The translations under genes were made by a program, and so were the position numbers. A stretch of DNA of 64,000 nt. It comes from Sphingomonadales bacterium. GTDB taxonomy: Bacteria > Pseudomonadota > Alphaproteobacteria > Sphingomonadales > Sphingomonadaceae. Below the pieces are notes generated by a model. That model made no database searches. It was not told the origin of the DNA and saw nothing but the letters and a program-made list of their open reading frames with translations. The stretch lies in contig JANYGX010000009.1 of assembly GCA_025362295.1 (NCBI GenBank), positions 1 through 64,000 on the forward strand, in the 5' to 3' direction. The stretch's first letter is position 1, and the number at the start of each line of letters is the position of its first letter. This document shows, piece after piece, positions 45,778 to 56,079 of this stretch.

Positions 45778-46815
45778 ATGCTATATTTCCTGTTTATTGC
45801 AGCCCTGCAAGCCAGCCTCGCAGACAATATTTCAACGCCGGCCACACCGGCTGAAGCTGTTGCCCCACTGCATGGCCTGCCGGATGCACCATCGTGGAAG
45901 GTGGATCCGATCAACCCCAACACACGTCTCAGCAGCAACATGGCGCAAACTGCTGGCCCAGCCAGTGCAAAAACTGGCACACATCAGACGACGGCTGCGG
46001 ATATGGTGCACTTGCAGGACATCGCAAATTCTGCGTTCGATGGTGAAACCATAGTGTTACCACCGGGCGACTATGCATCCTGTGCCGTGTGGAAGAGTTC
46101 CAACCTCACCATCAAGGCTGCCAAACCGTTGCTCACCCGTTTTCGCCGCGCCACCTGCGAAGGCAAGGCCATTTTTGTTTTGAGAGGCCGGCACACAACC
46201 ATCGACGGCATAGTGTTTGATGAAGCCGCTGTTGCTGACAAAAATGGTGCAGGCATTCGCCTCGAAGCCCCAGGGCTTATCGTTCGCAACAGCAGTTTTA
46301 CCAATAACGAAAATGGTATTTTGACCAGCAACGATGTTGGCGGCGATATACTGATCGAAAACAGCCGCTTTGACGGCAACGGCAAATGTGACCCCGGCTG
46401 TGCGCACGGCATCTATATCGGGGTCGCCGAAAATTTGACTGTGCGACATTCGACGTTCAGCAACACACACAGTGGCCATCACATCAAGTCGCGCGCCTTG
46501 CACACGCTTATAGAAAACACCCTTATTGATGATGGTGCCAAGGGCAATTCGAGTTATCTTGTCGAGTTGCCGAATGGTGGTGATTTGGTTTTGCGAAATT
46601 CGGTCCTCATCAAAGGTGCCAATGCTGAAAACCATTCAACCCTGATTTCAATTGGCGCAGAGGGTGTGACCCATCCACCGGCCAAAATTATGCTGGAAAA
46701 CAATCGCTTCACCAATCACATGCAGAATTCTACGGCACTGATTATTAATCGTACAGCTGTCGATCCGGTTTTGCGCGGCAATAAAATCTTTGGTGCCATC
46801 AAGGTTGGTCCGTAG
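45778..46815 (+). CDS. Right-handed parallel beta-helix repeat protein
   Basis: A 345-aa probably secreted protein: N-terminal hydrophobic stretch to about residue 15 ending in SLA, a proline/threonine-rich linker, and then parallel beta-helix turns from about 90 to the end (DGIVFDEA, GLIVRNSSFTNN, DILIENSRFDGN, NLTVRHSTFSN, ALHTLIENTLID, DLVLRNSVLIKG). Such proteins bind or cleave polysaccharides, but no lyase signature is seen. GGAG precedes the ATG. It starts 18 nt after phaC and may share its transcript. Confidence 0.75.
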   Translation: MLYFLFIAALQASLADNISTPATPAEAVAPLHGLPDAPSWKVDPINPNTRLSSNMAQTAGPASAKTGTHQTTAADMVHLQDIANSAFDGETIVLPPGDYASCAVWKSSNLTIKAAKPLLTRFRRATCEGKAIFVLRGRHTTIDGIVFDEAAVADKNGAGIRLEAPGLIVRNSSFTNNENGILTSNDVGGDILIENSRFDGNGKCDPGCAHGIYIGVAENLTVRHSTFSNTHSGHHIKSRALHTLIENTLIDDGAKGNSSYLVELPNGGDLVLRNSVLIKGANAENHSTLISIGAEGVTHPPAKIMLENNRFTNHMQNSTALIINRTAVDPVLRGNKIFGAIKVGP

Positions 46816-46865
46816 ACTCTCTACATCGCGCTTGGTTTTCTGATTAACACCATTATGATGCTGGT

Positions 46866-49616
46866 ATGTCATCCCCGCTTGCTTCGTCACCCCGCACATA
46901 CAAAGCCCTGCATGCCAGCCTTGGCGGGCTGTGGCTGGCTGATGGGAATACTGTCCGGCCACTGAACCGTGGTGAGGCGCTTCGCTTGAGCGCTGATGAG
47001 CCGCTTGTCATTCTGGGTGCAGCCCTCACGGCCGCGCGGATGGGACGCAGCGAACTGGCCGGGCTTGATCTGCTTGAGCTTTTTGCCTTTGTGCGGCCAG
47101 CACAGTTTTGCACCCCGACACCACGCGGTATGGCGCTAGTGCTCGGCCTTGATGTGGCTGCCATGCACGAAGCCACACTGCTGCTGAAAATCGCCGATCA
47201 GTTGCTGATCGAAGCCGCTGACCCAAAACACCCCAACCGGCCTGGAGCGCACACGACCATGCAGGCGCTCTACCGATTGAAATGGCCGTGGGCGGCCCAG
47301 TTGATTGAAATCATGCCGGAGCCTGATAAATCTGAGCGCGCGATATTTGTGACTCTGCCCGAATGGGAGGAGGCAGCCACACGACCAAAACCGGCCGAGG
47401 TCACACTAGCGCCGGCGGCCATCAGCCAGCGACTGGCGAGCCTCACCCACCTTGGGGCCGAAGAACGGCTTGAACAGCGGGCTTATGCGCAAGCCACAAG
47501 TCATGCCTTTCAACCGCGTGAGATGGAGGCCGCCCCCAACGTATCACTCGCTGAGGCCGGCACCGGGACTGGCAAAACTCTGGGTTATCTTGCACCAGCC
47601 ACGCTCTGGGCACGGCAAGCCACCGGCACTGTGTGGGTATCGACCTTTACCAAGGCGTTGCAGCGCCAGCTCGATCAGGAGCTGGACCGGGTGTACCCGA
47701 CAGCTGAGTTGAAAGCGCGCTATTCAGTCGTGCGCAAGGGGCGTGAAAATTATCTGTGCCTGCTTAATCTTGAGGAAGCCATCAATGGCGGCTTGAATGG
47801 TCGCGCGGCAGTGCTTGCCCATCTGGCCGCACGCTGGGCGCGCTGGAGCCGCGACGGTGATATGGTGGGCGGGGATTTTCCAAGCTGGCTGATGCCGCTG
47901 TTTGGCACAGGGCGCTTATCTGCGCTCACCGATCGGCGCGGTGAGTGTGTCTATTCCGCCTGCCCGCACTACCGGCGCTGTTTTATCGAGCGGGCCTCCC
48001 GCAAATCGGCGGCGGCTGAAATTGTTATTGCCAACCACGCCCTGGTGATGGCCAACGCCGTGCGCGGGCGGAGCGAAGGGGCAGGCCTCAACCGGATTGT
48101 TTTCGATGAGGGCCACCATTTGTTTGATGCCGCCGACAGCGCCTTTTCTGTGCAGTTGACCGGCGGTGAAATGCTGGAGATGCGGCGCTGGTTTTTGGGG
48201 CCTGAAAAGGTATCGACCGGTCGCAGTGGCGGGGCTGGCAGACGGCGCGGGCTAGAGGCGCGGCTCAGCGAAATTGTCGTGCAGGATGATGCTGTGGCAA
48301 CAGCTTTGTCGAACAGTTTGAGTGCTGCCAAACGCCTGCCCGCGGCTGAATGGCTAGACCGGGTGATCAGCGGCAACCCGGACGGGGCGCTTGAGGTGAT
48401 GCTTGGAGCCGTGCGCGCGCATGTGTTTGCCCGCTCGGACGATGATGATAGCGGCTACGGCCTTGAGGCCACGCTGCACCATCCTTTGCCAGCCCTTGTT
48501 GATGGCGCGCAGGCGGCCATGCAATCGCTTGATCAGCTGCTGAAGCCGCTGACAGCCCTGGAGGCGCGGCTGATTGAATTGCAGGCCGAGCAACCGGAAT
48601 GGTTGGATGCAAGCCTGAGGCCGAGATTAGAAGGGGCATTATCCGGCATTCAATTACGGCGACAAACCATCGCTGCCTGGACATCGCTGCTGGGGCAAAT
48701 AGGTGGCACCAAAAACCCTGATTTTGTTGACTGGGCCAAGGTCGAACGTTTTCAGGGCAATGAAATCAGCATGGGGTTAAGCCGCCACTGGTTGGACCCG
48801 ACCCTGCCATTTGCCAAACTGGTATTAGAACCTGCCCACGGTGTTGTTATCACCTCGGCGACACTTCGCGACCGTGTGCTGAGCGCCAGTGACACGCTCG
48901 ACTGGGGGCAGGCCGAAGCCCGCACTGGTGCCAATCATCTTGCCCTGCCGCCCAAACGCTTTTCCACGCCATCGCCGTTTGACTATGCAGAGGCCACCCG
49001 CGTGATGATTGTGACCGATGTGAAACGCGGCGATGTCGCCCAACTGGCCGGTGCCTACAAAGCGCTGATTGTGGCGGCGGGTGGCGGGGCGCTTGGCTTG
49101 TTCACCGCAATCGCTCGGCTGAAGGCCGTGAACGCCCGGCTTGCGCCTTTGCTGGCGGCTGAAGGTTTGCATTTATTGGCCCAGCATGTCGATCCCATCG
49201 ACACCGGCACACTGGTTGATATGTTTCGCGCCGACCGGCAGGCCTCGCTGATTGGCACCGATGCGCTGAGAGACGGGGTGGATGTGCCCGGCGACAGTTT
49301 GCGGCTGGTGATTATGGAGGGCATTCCTTGGCCCCGACCCACCATTTTGCACGCTGCACGCCGTGCGGCTTTTGGTGGCTCGAATTATGATGATCTTGTC
49401 ACACGCGGCAAGCTTGCGCAGGCTTTTGGCAGGCTGATCCGTCGCAACAGCGACCGGGGAGTGTTTGTGTTGCTGGGCGGGGCTGTGCCGGGCCGCCTCA
49501 CCAGCGCCTTCCCAGCCAGTGTCACCATCGAACGGCTCACACTCAACGACGCAGCGCGCGAGGTTGCAGGATTTCTTGCGGCCAGCGCCAGCCCTGCTAT
49601 GGTTCCCGCTATATGA
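46866..49616 (+). CDS. ATP-dependent DNA helicase, DinG/Rad3 (XPD-like) family
   Basis: A 916-aa superfamily 2 helicase. Walker A GTGTGKT has Lys237, the DEAH-type box is FDEGHHLFDAADS near 415, and a four-cysteine iron-sulfur cluster is suggested by YLCLL near 298 and CVYSACPHYRRC at 361-372. Motif VI region with QAFGRLIRRNSDRGV is near 855. The first 220 residues form an extra N-terminal part including a helix of exonuclease-less character. It ends in an ATGA overlap with sixA. Confidence 0.9.
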   Translation: MSSPLASSPRTYKALHASLGGLWLADGNTVRPLNRGEALRLSADEPLVILGAALTAARMGRSELAGLDLLELFAFVRPAQFCTPTPRGMALVLGLDVAAMHEATLLLKIADQLLIEAADPKHPNRPGAHTTMQALYRLKWPWAAQLIEIMPEPDKSERAIFVTLPEWEEAATRPKPAEVTLAPAAISQRLASLTHLGAEERLEQRAYAQATSHAFQPREMEAAPNVSLAEAGTGTGKTLGYLAPATLWARQATGTVWVSTFTKALQRQLDQELDRVYPTAELKARYSVVRKGRENYLCLLNLEEAINGGLNGRAAVLAHLAARWARWSRDGDMVGGDFPSWLMPLFGTGRLSALTDRRGECVYSACPHYRRCFIERASRKSAAAEIVIANHALVMANAVRGRSEGAGLNRIVFDEGHHLFDAADSAFSVQLTGGEMLEMRRWFLGPEKVSTGRSGGAGRRRGLEARLSEIVVQDDAVATALSNSLSAAKRLPAAEWLDRVISGNPDGALEVMLGAVRAHVFARSDDDDSGYGLEATLHHPLPALVDGAQAAMQSLDQLLKPLTALEARLIELQAEQPEWLDASLRPRLEGALSGIQLRRQTIAAWTSLLGQIGGTKNPDFVDWAKVERFQGNEISMGLSRHWLDPTLPFAKLVLEPAHGVVITSATLRDRVLSASDTLDWGQAEARTGANHLALPPKRFSTPSPFDYAEATRVMIVTDVKRGDVAQLAGAYKALIVAAGGGALGLFTAIARLKAVNARLAPLLAAEGLHLLAQHVDPIDTGTLVDMFRADRQASLIGTDALRDGVDVPGDSLRLVIMEGIPWPRPTILHAARRAAFGGSNYDDLVTRGKLAQAFGRLIRRNSDRGVFVLLGGAVPGRLTSAFPASVTIERLTLNDAAREVAGFLAASASPAMVPAI

Positions 49617-50128
49617 AAACACTGCTGCTCTTTAGACACGCCAAAGCCGGTTGGGACAAACCGGACATGCGGGATTTTGACCGCACGCTGTTGCCGGAAG
49701 GCGTGGTCGCTGCCCGGCGCATGAGCAGCTTTATTAAAGACAGTGGTTTGCAGGCTGATGTTATCCTGTGTTCGCCGGCATCACGCACCCGCGAAACCTT
49801 TGCGGCGTATCAGGCCGTGACGGGTTGTGCCGATGCCACTTTTGTCAACGATATGTATATGGCCAGTGTTGATACATTGCTGGCACTGGTTAATGTCCAA
49901 GCCACGCATGCCATGCGTTTGATGATTATCGGCCACAATCCGGGCTTTGAAGATCTGGCTGATCTGCTGATTGACACATCAGCCAGTGACACAGAGGCTA
50001 CGGCGTTGTTGCAATCAGGGCTGTCCACTGCAGGGCTGCTTCAAATAGCCTTTCATGCGGAGAGCTGGAACAATGTTGCGGCGGGCAGTGGATGTTTGAC
50101 ACGGTATACAAAAGCAAAAAGCCTTTGA
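49613..50128 (+). CDS. sixA: Histidine phosphatase family protein SixA
   Basis: Phosphohistidine phosphatase of the histidine acid phosphatase fold. The catalytic start is LLLFRHAKAGW (RHxK version typical of SixA), with a second conserved His in IIGHNPGFEDL near 104. 171 aa, normal. The start overlaps the DinG-like gene by 4 nt. Substrate in E. coli is the ArcB histidine phosphotransfer domain; here unknown. Confidence 0.9.
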   Translation: MKTLLLFRHAKAGWDKPDMRDFDRTLLPEGVVAARRMSSFIKDSGLQADVILCSPASRTRETFAAYQAVTGCADATFVNDMYMASVDTLLALVNVQATHAMRLMIIGHNPGFEDLADLLIDTSASDTEATALLQSGLSTAGLLQIAFHAESWNNVAAGSGCLTRYTKAKSL

Positions 50129-50144
50129 GCTTACAGTGCCGCGC

Positions 50145-50813
50145 TTACAGCTCAAACGCTGCCCGTATCCCGTCAAACACAAATTGTGCAGCCAGTGCTG
50201 CCAGCAAGACGCCCAGCAAGCGGGTGATCACGGCAGCGATGGTTTTGCCCATCAGCTTCAGCAGGGGTTCGGTCAGGCGCAGGGCTATAAATGTCAGCAG
50301 TAAATTGGCAACCAACGCTGCCAGCACCGCTGATTGCAAAATCATGGAACTGGCATGATTGGCCATCAGGAGCATGGTTGAAGCAATCGAGCCAGGTCCG
50401 GCAATCATCGGCATGGCCATGGGAAAGACGGCAATATCCTCGGCCTCCAATGGCATATTATGCGCGCGCGCTTCTTCCGTAACTTGTTCCGCCCGCTGCT
50501 CGCGCCTTTCGGTGCGTTTCTCAAACACCATGTCGATGGCAATCATGAACAGCATGATGCCACCTGCCAGCTGAAACGCCGGCAATGAAATGCCAAGCGC
50601 TTTCAGCAGCGGTCGCCCGAGAAAGGCAAACACAATGAGAATGGCGGCAGCTACCAGAATGGCCTTTCGCGCCATAGCGCGTTGATGCATCGAAGATGTG
50701 TCATTGGTCAGACTGGCAAAAATCGGCGCGCAACCGGGCGGATCGATCACCACGAACAGAGTGGCAAAAGCGGGCACAAATGTATCAATCCAGAGAGAGA
50801 CGCTGCTGATCAT
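50145..50813 (-). CDS. MarC family integral membrane protein
   Basis: Six-helix membrane protein of the MarC/YchE family, function unresolved (once linked to antibiotic resistance, now doubted). The motif [16 protein letters not shown] (near 20) and [15 protein letters not shown] (near 125) mark the family. The ATG at 50813 overlaps the folD stop (ATGA) and is chosen over the upstream frame to 50939, giving 222 aa. Last of the yggT-folD-marC run on the minus strand. Confidence 0.9.
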   Translation of the reverse strand: MISSVSLWIDTFVPAFATLFVVIDPPGCAPIFASLTNDTSSMHQRAMARKAILVAAAILIVFAFLGRPLLKALGISLPAFQLAGGIMLFMIAIDMVFEKRTERREQRAEQVTEEARAHNMPLEAEDIAVFPMAMPMIAGPGSIASTMLLMANHASSMILQSAVLAALVANLLLTFIALRLTEPLLKLMGKTIAAVITRLLGVLLAALAAQFVFDGIRAAFEL

Positions 50814-51709
50814 ACAATCGGATCTGGCAGCCCGGCGTGGCGACAGGCGGCTGTAAGGGTGTTGGCGAGCAAGCAGGCAATCGTCATTGGCCCGACACCG
50901 CCGGGCACTGGGGTGATGGCACCGGCAATGCCCTGGCAAGAGGCAAAATCAACATCCCCCACCAGCCGTGTTTTGTGGACGCCTTGTTCGGGCGCATCAA
51001 CCCGGTTGATACCAACATCAATCACCGTGGCGCCTGGCTTGATCCATGCGCCCTCCACCATTTCAGCACGGCCAACCGCAGCAACCACAATGTCGGCACG
51101 CTTGACCACAGCCGACAGGTTTTTGGTGCGCGAATGCGCCATGGTGACTGTGCAATTCTCGGCCAACAGCAATTGCGCCATAGGTTTACCGACTATATTC
51201 GAGCGACCAATCACCACCGCTTCAAGGCCTGACAGATCGTCAATCACATCTTTCAGCAACATCAAACAGCCCAAAGGTGTGCACGGCACAAAACCAGATT
51301 GACCGGTGGCCAGCTTGCCTGCGTTGATGACATGGAAACCATCCACATCCTTCGTAGGATTGATGGCTGCCAGCACAGCCGCTTCGTTGATGTGTTTTGG
51401 CAGCGGCAACTGCACCAGAATGCCATCAACTGCATTGTCGTGATTCAGTGTTTCTATAAGGGACAGTAAATCAGCCTCGCTTGTATCCGCTGGCAAGGCG
51501 TGCTTGAACGATGCCATGCCCACCTCAACGGTTTGCTTTGCCTTGTTGCGCACATACACGTCTGAGGCCGGATGGTCTCCCACCAGCACCACAGCCAGAC
51601 CAGGCTTGCGGCCAAGCCTATGTTCGACAGACGGAACATGGTCTGCAATGCGCTGTCTCAAGCGTTCCGCAAATGCCTTGCCGTCGATAGCTTGTGTGGC
51701 AACACTCAT
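50810..51709 (-). CDS. folD: Bifunctional methylenetetrahydrofolate dehydrogenase/cyclohydrolase
   Basis: Interconverts 5,10-methylene-, methenyl- and 10-formyl-tetrahydrofolate, using NADP. The catalytic VYVRNKAKQ (Tyr/Lys near 50-56), [12 protein letters not shown] near 97 and the NADP-binding [14 protein letters not shown] near 170 are all intact. 299 aa, normal. It overlaps yggT by 4 nt at its start. Confidence 0.97.
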   Translation of the reverse strand: MSVATQAIDGKAFAERLRQRIADHVPSVEHRLGRKPGLAVVLVGDHPASDVYVRNKAKQTVEVGMASFKHALPADTSEADLLSLIETLNHDNAVDGILVQLPLPKHINEAAVLAAINPTKDVDGFHVINAGKLATGQSGFVPCTPLGCLMLLKDVIDDLSGLEAVVIGRSNIVGKPMAQLLLAENCTVTMAHSRTKNLSAVVKRADIVVAAVGRAEMVEGAWIKPGATVIDVGINRVDAPEQGVHKTRLVGDVDFASCQGIAGAITPVPGGVGPMTIACLLANTLTAACRHAGLPDPIV

Positions 51710-52023
51710 CCGCCAAACATGCCAAGGAGTGTCGCAAACAGAGCGGGCAGCAAATAGGCACGAATGCCCTGAATCAGGATAAGTAAAACCATTGGTGACA
51801 AATCAAGACCGCCGACATCCGGGAGTATCCGGCGTATCGGCCTGCACAGTGGTTCAGTGACGGCATTCACGCCGCGATATATTTGCCGCACGATATCATT
51901 ATGCGTGTTGATGACATTGAAAGCGACGAGCCAACTCATCACCACCCCGACAATCAGCACCCACCACAGAATAGTGAAACCGCTGTAAACCAGAAAGGCA
52001 ATGAATTGAATGATAGCGATCAT
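51706..52023 (-). CDS. YggT family membrane protein
   Basis: A 105-aa membrane protein with two hydrophobic segments and the signature [25 protein letters not shown] near 55-80, which marks the YggT/CcmB-like family (osmotic or division-related, function not established). The start at 52023 gives a natural first helix. It forms an operon with folD and marC on the minus strand. Confidence 0.9.
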   Translation of the reverse strand: MIAIIQFIAFLVYSGFTILWWVLIVGVVMSWLVAFNVINTHNDIVRQIYRGVNAVTEPLCRPIRRILPDVGGLDLSPMVLLILIQGIRAYLLPALFATLLGMFGG

Positions 52024-52199
52024 GAAATCTCCATTATTTTAAAATTTTTATAGCATTAGTCGATTTTAGCATTGTGAGCAACGTGACGTGTTAAGTATTA
52101 ATTTACCAGCGCTTAACCATAAGGCGTAAGAGCCTGTCAACCAATCTCGCTGTATCATGTGCGTAGGGTAATTGTGCCTAGTGAATGGTTTGAACGATC

Positions 52200-55079
52200 A
52201 TGGCGACAAGTATTGATGCTTTATTGGTAGGCTATGGTGCCTTTAACACCAGCAGCGGGTACAGCAGTGGCTTGGCTAATATCGACCTGAGCGGCCTATT
52301 TCCCAGTACATCTGCGCAAGCGGCAAACATTCCGATCCGCAAACCCAGCACGTTTGTGGCCCCGAGTGTTGATGCACCGGTTGCAGACAAGCGCACACTT
52401 GCCACCCGCATTGCTGATGTGCGGAACCAGGCCAGCTTCATCCAGGAAAACGGTACGTCATCGGCCATTGCTTCCAACAAAGATTTGAAAACCAGCTTCA
52501 CCCTATTCAAGGCGCTGGATGATTTGCGCACCATATCGCAGTATGCCAGTGAAAAAAACACCTCGGCCACAGAACTTGCATCGCTCAACACACAATTTCA
52601 AAAAGGTCTGAAGCAGATTGAAAGTTATATCGGCACGGCAGCAACAAACCAGCTGCATTTTTTGTTTGCCGACAAGCCTACGCACGAAAAATCCAACGTG
52701 GTCTCGCATCCCCTAGCTTCGAACGCTTACACCGGTATCGGCATAGCCACCACCAGCGCCACAACTTTAACCGGTATCGACCCAGCGGCAAAGTTCACCG
52801 TGTCATTGGCCAAAAATACCATAGTCAACGGAATCACCACCACAGCAGCGGCTGATACAGCAACCGTTGATCTCTCAACCATCACAACGCCGCTGACACT
52901 AGATAAGGTGGTGAGCGCCATCAACACAGCGATTGCCGCTGTGCCGCAACTCAGTTCGGCTGGCGATGTGCTGAACGGTGCAGACGGCAAGCCGCTGCCA
53001 AAATATATCGAGCGCGCGTATGTGAGCACAGATAGCAACGGGAAAAAAGCCATCAGCTTTACGGGTTCTAGTTCGGAAAGTGTGAGCCTTGCCAGCGGAA
53101 CGGCTGTGCCGGGCGCGTATCTGCTCAATCAGATCACCGGCACGGACAGCAAAACCAATGGCCAGCTGGTGCGGGTTGATAACCTGACCGGCACGGCCAC
53201 GTCATCCATCATTACCGATAATATCGCTGGCATCGATACAGCCGCCACTGGCCTTGCGCAGGCAAGCTTTGCAGCCAACCCGCCAAAAACCAATGCCCTG
53301 CTTGGCAAGCTTGCCCCCGAACCAACACCGCCGGGCAATGTGCTGAACACGGCAACGGTGAGCGCCACAGCGGTTGACAGCAAGGGCTTCGTTTATGTAG
53401 TTGGCACCGCCTCAGGTAAAGTTGGCGACGAAATTGGCACCACGGCCAACGATCTGTTTTTGACTAAATATGACAGCAACGGCAAAGCTCTGTTTTCGCG
53501 CGTGCTCGGCGCTGGCGGCACGGCACAGGGTGCCGCCATCAGCATAGACGCTAGCGACAATGTGGTTGTGGCGGGCACCACCAGCGGAAAATCAGCCACC
53601 AACGATATTTTTTCCGGCAACGACAGTTATGTGAGCAAGTTTTCCAGCGACGGCAAGGAACTGTTTACCACCCAGCTCGACAGCTTTGCCAAAGACGGCG
53701 CAACGGCCGTCACCACCGATGCGGCAGGCAACATTTATCTGGCGGGCACTGTCTCGGGCACGTTTCGCGGCCAGACCAGCCAGGGCGGGCAAGACAGCTA
53801 TCTGGTCAAGATTGATGGCAAGACCGGCAAAACCACCGCGACAACACAGTTTGGCAGCAGTGGCAGCGATGCACCAAGCGCTATCGCAACCCTTGCTGAC
53901 GGCAGCGTGGTTGTCGGCGGCACGGAAAATGGCAATGCCACAGTGCGTAAATTCAATGGTGCCGACATCACCACAGCGTCAACGGTCTCATCGCTTGGTA
54001 GCGGCACCCTCACACAGCTCAGTGTTGATAAAATCTCAGGCACCGTTGTTGTTGCCGGCACTGTTGCTGGCGATCTCGCGGGCTTTCCCGGTGCGCACGG
54101 CAACAACGATGGTTTTGTTGCTAAACTTGATGCAGCTCTTGGTGCACAATCCGTTGCTTATGTTGGCGGCATTAACAGCGACAGCATCAGCGGCCTCGCC
54201 ATCAATGGTGGCAAGGTCTATGTGTCCGGCACCACCAACGATGTTTTGGGCACAGCCAAAACCGGCATCAGTGATGCCTATTTGGCCCGGCTGGATTTTG
54301 CGACACTGGCACAGGAGCAGGTGACGCAGACCGGCACGGCAAAGCTTGCGACAACCGGCAATGCACTGGCGATCACAGACAGTGGGCCAGGCGTGCTGGC
54401 CCAGCTTGGCCTGCGCAGTGGCTCGCTTGCCAACACCCAGACAACAGACCTGATCAGCCAGACCAGTTTGAGGGTTGGTGACAGCTTCTCGTTCAAGATA
54501 GATGGCGGTCTCTCGCACCAGATCACCATATCTGCCAATGAAACGTTTAAAACACTGGCCCAAAAAATAAACCTGGCTGGCTACGGCAAAATCAAGGCCA
54601 CAGCCAGTGACCTGACCTCTGGGGGCAGCATCGATATTCGCCAGCAAGGCGAATCGACGATTGATCTTATTCCCGGCAAGGATGGCAGCGATGTGCTGCA
54701 CAAGCTTGGCATTGCGCCAGCCAAACTCCTGCCAACGGATGTGCTGTTTTCGCTCAACACACAAACCGGTGCGCATGCCAAAGATCAGGTGCCCGGCGGC
54801 ACATTCAATCTTGGTTTAACCGAGAACCTGAAAGTCGATACCAAGCAAAATGCCGCCTTTGTGAAAACCCAGATAGACACCGCCATTGCCACAATCCAGC
54901 GCAGCCAGCGCTCGTTGTATTTTGATGAGAATCTGGCGCGTGCCGCCTTGCAAAAAAGCACCGCTGGCAGCGCTCCAGCTTACCTGCAAGCGCAAACCTA
55001 TGGCTATCAGGTTGCCTTGCAGCGCTTACAAAGCCTTAACAGTGGCGGCTCATCCTCAGACCTCACATCGTTGTTTTAA
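52200..55079 (+). CDS. Large chimeric protein: flagellin-like ends around a beta-propeller (FlaEY-like)
   Basis: A 959-aa protein without signal peptide. Residues 1-175 form a coiled, Ser/Thr/Gln/Asn-rich region like the helical ends of flagellins. Residues about 395-720 contain seven-blade-type propeller repeats (e.g. VYVVGTASG, VVVAGTTSG, IYLAGTVSG, VVVAGTVAG, VYVSGTTND, SBBP type). About 780-860 resembles the flagellin IN motif (SFSFKIDGG, TLAQKINLAG). The end (about 885-959) is again helical with QRLQSLNSGGSS. Architecture and length recall Caulobacter FlaEY; a flagellar link is inferred. Five residues upstream of the ATG show no good ribosome binding site. Confidence 0.65.
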   Translation: MATSIDALLVGYGAFNTSSGYSSGLANIDLSGLFPSTSAQAANIPIRKPSTFVAPSVDAPVADKRTLATRIADVRNQASFIQENGTSSAIASNKDLKTSFTLFKALDDLRTISQYASEKNTSATELASLNTQFQKGLKQIESYIGTAATNQLHFLFADKPTHEKSNVVSHPLASNAYTGIGIATTSATTLTGIDPAAKFTVSLAKNTIVNGITTTAAADTATVDLSTITTPLTLDKVVSAINTAIAAVPQLSSAGDVLNGADGKPLPKYIERAYVSTDSNGKKAISFTGSSSESVSLASGTAVPGAYLLNQITGTDSKTNGQLVRVDNLTGTATSSIITDNIAGIDTAATGLAQASFAANPPKTNALLGKLAPEPTPPGNVLNTATVSATAVDSKGFVYVVGTASGKVGDEIGTTANDLFLTKYDSNGKALFSRVLGAGGTAQGAAISIDASDNVVVAGTTSGKSATNDIFSGNDSYVSKFSSDGKELFTTQLDSFAKDGATAVTTDAAGNIYLAGTVSGTFRGQTSQGGQDSYLVKIDGKTGKTTATTQFGSSGSDAPSAIATLADGSVVVGGTENGNATVRKFNGADITTASTVSSLGSGTLTQLSVDKISGTVVVAGTVAGDLAGFPGAHGNNDGFVAKLDAALGAQSVAYVGGINSDSISGLAINGGKVYVSGTTNDVLGTAKTGISDAYLARLDFATLAQEQVTQTGTAKLATTGNALAITDSGPGVLAQLGLRSGSLANTQTTDLISQTSLRVGDSFSFKIDGGLSHQITISANETFKTLAQKINLAGYGKIKATASDLTSGGSIDIRQQGESTIDLIPGKDGSDVLHKLGIAPAKLLPTDVLFSLNTQTGAHAKDQVPGGTFNLGLTENLKVDTKQNAAFVKTQIDTAIATIQRSQRSLYFDENLARAALQKSTAGSAPAYLQAQTYGYQVALQRLQSLNSGGSSSDLTSLF

Positions 55080-55081
55080 TC

Positions 55082-55471
55082 GTGTTTCGCTTCATCCTTT
55101 TAGTGCTTTCAGTGCTGATGACAGCGTCACCGGCGCGCGCTGCCGATAATGAAGCGGTGCCGCAGTTTCTGAAATTTCCCGCCATCATCACCAACATCGT
55201 TGACGGCGTGCGCATCACCGGTTTGGTGTCGGTGACCATCGAAGTGCATGTGGATAATAAATCCGTCTTGCGCCGACTGGAACTGTCGCGGCCACTGTTG
55301 CAGGACAGTTTCACCCGCACGGTGATTGATCTTGCCCAAACCTATATTGAGCCCTACCGGCCGTTGCCGTGGCAAACCATCGCCACTCGGTTGCAACGCG
55401 CAGCGGATACGGCGCTGCCAAAAGAAAAAATGCGGGTATTGATTACGGACATGAGCACACGACCGACCTGA
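55082..55471 (+). CDS. Small secreted protein, FliL-like or flagellum-associated (hypothetical)
   Basis: A 129-aa protein with an N-terminal signal peptide (1-20, ending SPARA) and a globular part in which FLKFPAIITNIVDGVRITGLVSVTIEVHVD resembles the short FliL-type beta-strand pattern of alphaproteobacterial secreted proteins. The GTG start sits 2 nt after the FlaEY-like gene stop, so it is probably co-translated. No known motif identifies its function. Confidence 0.5.
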   Translation: MFRFILLVLSVLMTASPARAADNEAVPQFLKFPAIITNIVDGVRITGLVSVTIEVHVDNKSVLRRLELSRPLLQDSFTRTVIDLAQTYIEPYRPLPWQTIATRLQRAADTALPKEKMRVLITDMSTRPT

Positions 55472-55475
55472 TATT

Positions 55476-56057
55476 TCAGAGGCTGGAATCAGCAAACCCG
55501 TCAATCGCTGCATAGCCTGCAAGTTTCATCGCCTTAAACTGTTTGAGGGTGACACTGTTAATGCCTCCAAGCGCCATGGCTTTGATGCTGGTGCCGCGCT
55601 GCATCAGGCCAAACCGGACAACCCCAAGTGTGGCCGCACCAACATGCGAACGGGTGGAAAAGACCGGCGACACAAATACAGTGTCAGCTTTCATGCGCCG
55701 TGCTGCGATAATATCAGCGCGGTTATGCGCCGCTGCCGTTGTGTACAAACGCGGCTTCCAGTGTCGTCTTGGCCGCACCAAACCCGCTGGCCAGTGCACG
55801 CCGTCTGCCCCGACCTGTTGTGCAAGATTTTCATCCGCAGCGACCAGCAGGCACAGACGACGACGCTTGCACAAGGCCGCCACGCAGTGCGCCAGTGCAG
55901 CGCGCCTGTGATGACCATAATGCCGAAAAACCACACCCGTGTGCCGGTCCAGCCCAGCGATGATCGACAGCGTGCCTGCATCGGACATGCGGCTGTCGGT
56001 CATAAACCACGCACACGGTATGGCGCGCGAGCGCGTGGAAAGGCTTGTCCTGATCAT
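55476..56057 (-). CDS. Thiamine phosphate synthase-like (ThiE/TenI) protein
   Basis: TIM-barrel protein with the thiE/tenI pattern: ADGVHWPAGLV near 91-101, the phosphate loop VFVSPVFSTRSHVGA near 133-147 and ALGGINSVTL near 166. ATG at 56057 gives 193 aa; the longer frame to 56168 would overlap yggS. No other thiamine genes are near, so it may be a TenI-type stand-alone protein. Conserved Lys/Arg of ThiE are only partly visible. Confidence 0.7.
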   Translation of the reverse strand: MIRTSLSTRSRAIPCAWFMTDSRMSDAGTLSIIAGLDRHTGVVFRHYGHHRRAALAHCVAALCKRRRLCLLVAADENLAQQVGADGVHWPAGLVRPRRHWKPRLYTTAAAHNRADIIAARRMKADTVFVSPVFSTRSHVGAATLGVVRFGLMQRGTSIKAMALGGINSVTLKQFKAMKLAGYAAIDGFADSSL

Positions 56058-56079
56058 GGCAACAGCGTAGCAGATAAAA

